This document shows, one piece after another, positions 22,007-26,836 of a DNA stretch of 26,836 bases. Below the pieces are notes generated by a model, which was not told the origin of the DNA, did no database searches, and saw nothing but the letters and a program-made list of their open reading frames with translations. The number at the start of each line of letters is the position of its first letter. The first letter of the stretch is position 1. Origin of the DNA: a virus; IMG/VR virus record IMGVR_UViG_3300032217_001331, positions 1 through 26,836 of that record; one strand, written 5' to 3'. The translations under genes and the position numbers were made by a program.

Positions 22007-23860
22007 TTATAAAGGTACTACACGTCCCTTAATATCAGAGTCAGGATATTTAACTTCAAAAATCATTGGATCCAATGAAGGGTAAACAATATTATTTTGA
22101 GTTGCACCAGCAATATCATAAGCAAATGGAGAATATCCTAAGCTAGTACCTACTTTATTAGTAATACTAATTGCTTTAACTGTTTGGACACCATCAATTT
22201 TGTCTAACATAATGTATAAATCTCTCAATACAATTGGTTCGTTAATTTGCCATTTGTCAATTTCAAAATAACTTTTTAAAGCACTAATACAATTAATTAA
22301 TACTTCACTATTATTATATTCCGGAAGTACAATGAGATCAAAATCTACTCCAATATTGATGGTATAAGCATCTCTGATTCTAATAGTATCATTGATTACT
22401 CTATATTGGGATAAGTATGTTTTTAAATTATTTTTTAAAGCATCAGATGCTGTTTTTAGCTGTTTACTATTGTTGTAAGCTAAAACATACAGGTCTAATG
22501 TAGATGGGGTTTCACCAGGAAGAATATTTTCTAATTTTTCTGGTTCAAGGTATATTTTGGCGATTGAGCCATACTTTGAAGGTAAACTTAAAGCTCTAAT
22601 TAAATAGTCATCTTGAGTTACCGTTCTTAATTGAGTACCAAATGCTGCTAATGAATTAAATCTTAATTCATCAACTGTATCACCATCTTTACCTCCGGTA
22701 GCTGCTAAAGGATTAGTAACTGTTACTGAGCCTAAAACTCGGCTTCGTAAACTTGGATTTAATCCGGCTGCGGCAAATGTAATATTTTTAGTATCAACTA
22801 TAGTAGTAATAGAATTAGCGGGTACATTAGCTGATACTCCCCCGCCTGTTAAGTAACGAACTGTTAATGTTGTGTTGTAAGGAGCAATACCGTAAGTACC
22901 TGTATATAAGAAGTTAGCTGGGTCAAATGCGGTATATAGAAATGAATTACTTGGACTAGTAAGATTTAAACCTACATTAGTTGGATTAGGAATAATTTCT
23001 TCATCATTGTTCTGGGTGTTGGTTCCTGCTCCAAATTGAATTTGCATTGTGCTAGGGGAAGTGAATCTTGTTACAAATCTTCTTGGGGCTTTTAATAATT
23101 GTAACAAATATGGTGTATCACCTGAGCTGTTTGGGTTAGTGTTAGTTATAGTATCATAAATAGTTTCTTGGGCAAGATATGGGGCTTCATACCATTCATT
23201 ATCATCACTATCCATTATATCTAGAACCTGTATGATATTTGAGTCTTCAATTTCTATTGTTTGAAAACGTTCAGGAGCTCCAAATGAAAAATTAATAGAT
23301 GTTACGTTAGCAGAAATTGCTTGTCTAGTTTTTTTAAGAAGGAAAAAATCAGGTACACCACCAACTGTGCTGTAAATTGTAATTTGAGTAGGGTCAGCTG
23401 AGCTTGAAAACGCAAAGTCTACAGGATCTTGCATTATAAAACCTGTAGCTCCGTTTAGATTAGATGATAATGAAGTATTAGCTGCTATTTGTACAGTGTA
23501 ATTAAAATCAGGAACCCATGTACCTCCAGTTAACTTAGCAGGTACTTGTTGATATATGTCTACAGAAGCTAAAGCTACACCTGTAACTTTAGGTACGTAG
23601 CCTAGCATGTATGCTAATGTATATAAATTATTTTGTTGGCGAGCAAATTGAACAAAATTTTCTTGAATTTGGTTATCAAGATAAAATGACATTACATCAC
23701 CAACATATGCTGACATTTCCAAGAACAACATGCCTGGGGATGAAGGTGAAAAGTCATTATACGTGCTGGGGAAATATGTTTTGGTATACTCAATAAGGGC
23801 ATTCCTTAATTCGCCAAAATCTTTATTTATATATTTTATATCTCTATTTTCAGTTGCCAT
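22007..23860 (-). CDS. Baseplate wedge protein gp6-like (Baseplate_J family)
   Basis: This is a 617-aa protein. The N-terminus (about 14-85) has NKDFGELRNALIEYTKTYFP, FLEMSAYVGDVMSFYLDNQI and NNLYTLAYMLGYVPKVTGVA, typical of T4-type gp6. The middle is a Baseplate_J-like beta domain. The C-terminal region has LDLYVLAYNN, IRIRDAYTINIGVDFDLIVL and EPIVLRDLYIMLDKIDGVQT. The length is close to T4 gp6 (660 aa). In contractile tails gp6/gpJ forms the wedge backbone ring around the hub. It overlaps gp25 by one base (TAATG), giving the conserved gp25-gp6 order. Confidence 0.92.
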   Translation of the reverse strand: MATENRDIKYINKDFGELRNALIEYTKTYFPSTYNDFSPSSPGMLFLEMSAYVGDVMSFYLDNQIQENFVQFARQQNNLYTLAYMLGYVPKVTGVALASVDIYQQVPAKLTGGTWVPDFNYTVQIAANTSLSSNLNGATGFIMQDPVDFAFSSSADPTQITIYSTVGGVPDFFLLKKTRQAISANVTSINFSFGAPERFQTIEIEDSNIIQVLDIMDSDDNEWYEAPYLAQETIYDTITNTNPNSSGDTPYLLQLLKAPRRFVTRFTSPSTMQIQFGAGTNTQNNDEEIIPNPTNVGLNLTSPSNSFLYTAFDPANFLYTGTYGIAPYNTTLTVRYLTGGGVSANVPANSITTIVDTKNITFAAAGLNPSLRSRVLGSVTVTNPLAATGGKDGDTVDELRFNSLAAFGTQLRTVTQDDYLIRALSLPSKYGSIAKIYLEPEKLENILPGETPSTLDLYVLAYNNSKQLKTASDALKNNLKTYLSQYRVINDTIRIRDAYTINIGVDFDLIVLPEYNNSEVLINCISALKSYFEIDKWQINEPIVLRDLYIMLDKIDGVQTVKAISITNKVGTSLGYSPFAYDIAGATQNNIVYPSLDPMIFEVKYPDSDIKGRVVPL

Positions 23861-24327
23861 TATAGTGTAATTTGAATATTTTCAGGAGTGTTTCCTAAAT
23901 ATGAATAATTTATAGATAATTGTATAGCATTTTCTTCATATATGGGAGTTAAAGCTACTCCATTTATTTTAACTGTAGGGAAATTTGTTGATAAGTCATT
24001 AGTAATTTTAATTTCTAAACCTTTTAAATTACTGTCAGTTATGTTTTCGAATAATTGACTTTGTAAATTAGAACCAAAACTGGGGTTAAGCATCCTTTCA
24101 CCTTTATTAGTCAACAAAAAATTAATCATGTTTGACTTAACTTGATCAACAGTAGTATATGTTGAATTAAATACTGAAGTTCCTGTAGTTAATGATGGGT
24201 TAAACCCAGATCCTGTGTATAGTGGGGTGCCCGTATTAGTAGCGCCACCATTAAAAGGAATAGAAACCCCAACAGCTACTCGCTGGTTTAAGTCTAAAGG
24301 GTTTTGATTTGCTATTCTAATCGCCAT
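23860..24327 (-). CDS. Baseplate wedge protein gp25-like (GPW/gp25 family)
   Basis: This is a 155-aa protein. The family core runs through residues 55-125: TTVDQVKSNMINFLLTNKGE, then RMLNPSFGSNLQSQLFENI, then TNFPTVKINGVAL. The Leu-x-Thr-x-x-Gly-Glu-Arg-x-x-x-Pro-x-Phe-Gly-Ser core is the key signature. In T4 this protein joins the sheath-initiating end of the wedge. The N-terminal 45 residues are Gly/Thr/Asn-rich and flexible. It overlaps both neighbours by one base (TAATG), so the 113-aa protein, gp25 and gp6 are translationally coupled. Length is slightly above T4 gp25 (132 aa). Confidence 0.93.
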   Translation of the reverse strand: MAIRIANQNPLDLNQRVAVGVSIPFNGGATNTGTPLYTGSGFNPSLTTGTSVFNSTYTTVDQVKSNMINFLLTNKGERMLNPSFGSNLQSQLFENITDSNLKGLEIKITNDLSTNFPTVKINGVALTPIYEENAIQLSINYSYLGNTPENIQITL

Positions 24328-24668
24328 TATTTAGTCATTAACCCCATTATTTGATTTAAACTTACTTCACCACCAGGTAAACTTGAACCTTCACCTATTG
24401 TACTAATAGGAGGAGGAGTGTATGCTTGTTGGACATGTGATGAGTTGGCAGAAATTGTAGTATCAAATTCACCACCAATCATGCTACGCAAGTTACGTTT
24501 AATGTCTGGGTTAAGGTTTGTTTTTGTAGTATAAGGAATAGGGTTAGCATTTTCAGTAACTACAGTTTTAGGAGAACGTACTGCTTCAAGAAGTATATCT
24601 TTAATTTCTTCTTGAATTGCTTCACGAACTGCTTCTTTAATTAACTTTTTTAAAAAATCTGTTTTCAT
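24327..24668 (-). CDS. Small helical protein with capsid-targeting-like N-terminus
   Basis: This 113-aa protein was not recognised. The first 30 residues are a charged amphipathic helix (MKTDFLKKLIKEAVREAIQE, then EIKDILLEAV) holding two or three (L/I)-x-E sites: Ile10-Lys-Glu12 before Ala13, Ile18-Gln-Glu20, and Leu26-Leu-Glu28 before Ala29. The rest is flexible and Pro/Ser/Asn-rich, with an end LNQIMGLMTK. The gene starts two bases after the AT motif at 24671-24681, so little leader exists. It is coupled by TAATG to gp25. This may be a baseplate-assembly helper rather than a head protein, which tempers the capsid-targeting reading. Confidence 0.76.
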   Translation of the reverse strand: MKTDFLKKLIKEAVREAIQEEIKDILLEAVRSPKTVVTENANPIPYTTKTNLNPDIKRNLRSMIGGEFDTTISANSSHVQQAYTPPPISTIGEGSSLPGGEVSLNQIMGLMTK

Positions 24669-24670
24669 GG

Positions 24671-24681
24671 TTATAAATATT
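24671..24681 (-). promoter_or_regulatory. Recurrent AT motif upstream of the 113-aa gene
   Basis: The + strand reads TTATAAATATT, two bases from the ATG of the 113-aa gene. The very short spacing argues against a simple -10 promoter unless the mRNA is nearly leaderless. Confidence 0.4.
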
Positions 24682-24684
24682 TAA

Positions 24685-26226
24685 TTATTCAGCTGTTAAC
24701 TGAGGATTTGAATCTATAATGAATTTTAATTGATCAAGTAAAACTTGTGGGTCAGATGCAAATGAAGAATCTGTTTTTAATACTGGGGTTCCTTGTTTGT
24801 TAAGGGCTTGGGCAAAACGTCTCGGGTATGAAGAACCAGAAGTAGCATCTAATTTTAGTTCTAAAGTAAATCCTTTATATATGTTATCATTTTGGGTTGC
24901 TTGTATCACATTACTGTTATTTATTCCTGTTGATTCATTAACAAAATCATTTAATTCAGTATTAATAGCTTCAAAAGGTACTTCTTGTTCTTGAGCACAT
25001 TGTTGGATTAAAGCATCTAATGAATTTAAAATATTTAAAATTACACCCAATAAAGTACCTATAGTAGCTAAAGTTACTGTTGTAATATTAACTACTACGT
25101 TAAGTTTCTTTAACAATTCCTCAAGTTTAGCTACACCAACTGGTACCACTGGTGGTGCGGGGAATGGTATGACTGTTATGGCTAGGATCCCAACTCTTAA
25201 TGCAGTAATGGCTACGCTTGCTCCTAAAGAGATTTTAGCTAAAGTAGTTACAACTTTGTATACTGCGTTTATTTGTTTTACTAAACTATTGCGTTTTTTT
25301 ATAATTCGTAATAATTCAGTTTGATTAGGACATGAAGCTAAATCTTTTAAAGTACTTAAAGGTAATTTAGCTAAAATGCCTTGCACCACAGCTGCTCCAA
25401 AAGGTAATAATAAAGCTATTAAAAAAGGAATAATTTTCCTTTTAATTTGATTTTTTTTACTATTAAGAAGATTAGCTAATCTGGCTTGGGGGGTAAGTTG
25501 TGCCCCTAATGTTTTTTCTAGTGACTTATTATTTTCAGTCGCTATTTCCGTATTAATTTGAGCAGTCGCAGTAGTTGTGACATCAGGTTCTGGTGCTAAA
25601 GTAATGCGGGGGATATCAGTAACTGTGTTATATGAGGGTAGGTTAGCTAACGGAATTTTGCTAACTTGAGCAGGTGTAGGAAAGTATTGGGAAGAACGAG
25701 CCTCAGAAGTTAATGTTAAGTATACAGATTTATTATCCCCACTAGAATTAGTAAGCTCAGCAGATGAAATTCGAGCTATAGCATCCGAATTTTGATTATA
25801 AGGGGCTTGACTTAGAAAAAGATCAAAGTCATAATACCCAATTGTAGTAGTACTAGCAGTGGAAAGTCCGTTTGCTGCTGCATTTTGTTGAGCTATTACT
25901 GTGGGATCAGTAATAATAGTAGTAGTACCAGGTGTTGAAGGGATGGTTCCCAAAAGATTTTGCATCGATTGAAAATCAGTTGGCGCGGCACTTGATGGGG
26001 TTTGAGATGTAACAATAAGATTATTCTCAGTCAAGTATAAAGCAGTAATAATATACTCTAGATCTTCATCAGTATCAAGTACAATATTACCATTTACATC
26101 TGTGTACCCAATTAATTTAAGAGGACCAGCATCCATCGCCGGTGTACCAAAAATTGTAGCTCCAGTTAATGGAGTAGCAGTAGAAGTATCAGAATTTAAC
26201 CAAAGATTAAGTATTTTTTTTGGCAT
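24685..26226 (-). CDS. Tail-module protein with hydrophobic core, unknown family
   Basis: This is a 513-aa protein. Residues 1-220 are Thr/Ser-rich with beta pattern (for example LKLIGYTDVNGNIVLDTDED at 37-56, like a carboxypeptidase-regulatory or Ig-like fold). Residues 235-310 are helical and basic. Residues 266-288, 330-358 and 376-402 are three hydrophobic stretches (IPFLIALLLPFGAAV, ISLGASVAITALRVGILAI and TVTLATIGTLLGVILNIL). The end has a conserved-looking block RRFAQALNKQGTPVLKTDSS (476-495) and a helix. I recall similar proteins beside gp25 in uncultured marine phages. The hydrophobic part could insert in the host membrane at infection, or pack inside the tail. No signal peptide is seen. 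Confidence 0.75.
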   Translation of the reverse strand: MPKKILNLWLNSDTSTATPLTGATIFGTPAMDAGPLKLIGYTDVNGNIVLDTDEDLEYIITALYLTENNLIVTSQTPSSAAPTDFQSMQNLLGTIPSTPGTTTIITDPTVIAQQNAAANGLSTASTTTIGYYDFDLFLSQAPYNQNSDAIARISSAELTNSSGDNKSVYLTLTSEARSSQYFPTPAQVSKIPLANLPSYNTVTDIPRITLAPEPDVTTTATAQINTEIATENNKSLEKTLGAQLTPQARLANLLNSKKNQIKRKIIPFLIALLLPFGAAVVQGILAKLPLSTLKDLASCPNQTELLRIIKKRNSLVKQINAVYKVVTTLAKISLGASVAITALRVGILAITVIPFPAPPVVPVGVAKLEELLKKLNVVVNITTVTLATIGTLLGVILNILNSLDALIQQCAQEQEVPFEAINTELNDFVNESTGINNSNVIQATQNDNIYKGFTLELKLDATSGSSYPRRFAQALNKQGTPVLKTDSSFASDPQVLLDQLKFIIDSNPQLTAE

Positions 26227-26238
26227 ACAGTGTGTTTA

Positions 26239-26249
26239 ATTTAAATATT
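26239..26249 (-). promoter_or_regulatory. Variant of the recurrent AT motif upstream of the 513-aa gene
   Basis: The + strand reads ATTTAAATATT, keeping the TAAATATT half and changing the first half. It overlaps the stop of the edge gene by two bases and lies 12 bases before the 513-aa start. Confidence 0.3.
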
Positions 26250-26836
26250 AGGGGCACATTTTATAACTCCAAAATGAAGAACCATTATAATTTCCTTTTA
26301 TGTATGATACAATAAAAGTTCCATTATTAGGTACCGTACGTAAATTATAAACTAAATCGCCTCTAGTTATTGGGTAACCATATACTAAATTAGTAGAACC
26401 AACAACTTTTGGAACGTTATTTAAACAAAAATTTATATGACTATTATAGTCTGTGGCTTTAAATCCTCTTACTATATTACGAGTAGCTCCTCTATCACTA
26501 GGAACTAAACTTGCTGCATAATCTTGATTCCATTGAATAATTTGGCTAGCTATCAATCCACCATATACTCTATCTTCAACACCATTAAACCCTTTAAACC
26601 AATCATCAATTAAACTTTGTCGTAAATTTCCATTAGGAGAGTCACCAGTAATTGGAAGAGTAAAGGGAGTTATTCCTGGAGGGGTGGGGGTTCGTAGGGT
26701 AGCTAAGTATATAACAAATGACCATGAGGTTACACTTCCTGGAGCAGAAGTATTTTGATAGTAAGTATCAGTGTATGTTATAGCATTAGTTCCTTGAGCA
26801 CTAAACCCAAATCTATCTGGGAGGTCAAAAGCATCA
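26248..26836 (-). CDS. Phage protein, N-terminus cut by window edge
   Basis: The frame stays open from the stop at 26248 to the window end, giving 195 visible residues (DAFDLPDRFGFSAQGTNAIT at the edge, SFWSYKMCP at the end). A Met at TTG 26556 would give only 102 aa, but the upstream codons continue in frame without a stop and with similar composition, so the start lies outside. The visible part is rich in Asn, Tyr, Pro and Gly. It contains SLIDDWFKGFNGVEDRVYGG, then a helix with IASQIIQWNQDYAAS, then a beta-rich region with YPITRGDLVYNLRTVPNNGT. No family was recognised; its position suggests a tail or baseplate protein, and no lytic-enzyme motif is visible. Confidence 0.75.
   Translation of the reverse strand, partial: DAFDLPDRFGFSAQGTNAITYTDTYYQNTSAPGSVTSWSFVIYLATLRTPTPPGITPFTLPITGDSPNGNLRQSLIDDWFKGFNGVEDRVYGGLIASQIIQWNQDYAASLVPSDRGATRNIVRGFKATDYNSHINFCLNNVPKVVGSTNLVYGYPITRGDLVYNLRTVPNNGTFIVSYIKGNYNGSSFWSYKMCP

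Noticed and set aside
23611-23796. + strand frame within the gp6-like gene
   Set aside because: It lies inside a confidently assigned baseplate gene and has no recognisable content.
3444-24681. T4-type late promoters (TATAAATA) driving + strand transcription
   Set aside because: The octamer faces away from all genes; there are no + strand genes. The motif is more likely read on the minus strand or as an unoriented site.
26248-26556. Complete 102-aa gene starting at a TTG
   Set aside because: The frame continues upstream without a stop to the window edge, so the real start is outside.
1-26836. tRNA, rRNA, CRISPR array, integrase or transposase
   Set aside because: None was seen by eye on either strand; the gaps are too short for RNA genes and no mobile-element motif occurs apart from the GIY-YIG enzyme.

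Overview
The window is a dense, low-GC block of a tailed-phage genome. Every gene I support lies on the minus strand, so transcription runs from base 26836 towards base 1. Genes are separated by 0-60 bases or overlap by 1-20 bases, and no gap reaches 100 bases. GPW/gp25 and gp6 (Baseplate_J-like) baseplate wedge proteins and a gpI-like tail protein indicate a contractile-tailed (myovirus-type) phage, distantly T4-like. Two features point to a Bacteroidota host, probably marine Flavobacteriia-like: a 57-residue homologue of the Bacteroidota histone-H1-like (Hc1) protein at 5993-6166, and the almost complete absence of Shine-Dalgarno sequences, with A/T-rich leaders and many TAATG or ATGA stop-start overlaps instead. 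No rRNA, tRNA, integrase, transposase or CRISPR was seen.

Layout, in order of transcription. (1) 26836-15057 is a tail and baseplate module: an unidentified protein cut by the window edge, a 513-aa protein with a hydrophobic core, a 113-aa helical protein, gp25, gp6, a DNRLRE-like 373-aa protein, a 120-aa protein, a 1051-aa gpI-like tail protein, a 531-aa structural protein and a 220-aa structural protein. (2) 15038-12242 holds three paralogous virion proteins. (3) 12238-10060 holds a GIY-YIG endonuclease, a stand-alone DNA primase and a PD-(D/E)XK nuclease. (4) 10037-6193 is an accessory block: a zinc-ribbon metallopeptidase, a 160-aa protein, a zinc-finger protein, a membrane-anchored GAF-like protein, a Dps/ferritin-like (DUF5856-type) protein, a 184-aa protein with a short Cys-containing tail, and a 114-aa helical acidic protein. 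(5) 6166-1 holds the histone-like gene followed by a hairpin terminator, then an EF-hand-like 192-aa protein, a 169-aa protein, a 212-aa Cys-rich protein, a 238-aa ParB-like Cys-rich protein, a 904-aa protein with a virus-associated WCITR domain and an AT-hook, an 87-aa basic protein and a second protein cut by the window edge.

Two patterns cut across the accessory genes and are the best candidates for an undescribed system. First, several proteins begin with a short amphipathic Met-Lys-rich helix followed by a (Leu/Ile)-x-Glu site. This is the layout of T4 internal-protein capsid-targeting sequences, which the T4 prohead protease cleaves. Second, several of the same or neighbouring proteins carry short compact modules, mostly Cys-containing, that look like interchangeable tags. 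I infer a set of proteins packaged in the head and delivered with the DNA; this is untested. Separately, an 11-base AT motif (TTATAAATATT on the + strand) recurs in the small gaps in front of about eight genes or gene groups and may mark transcription units or affect translation.
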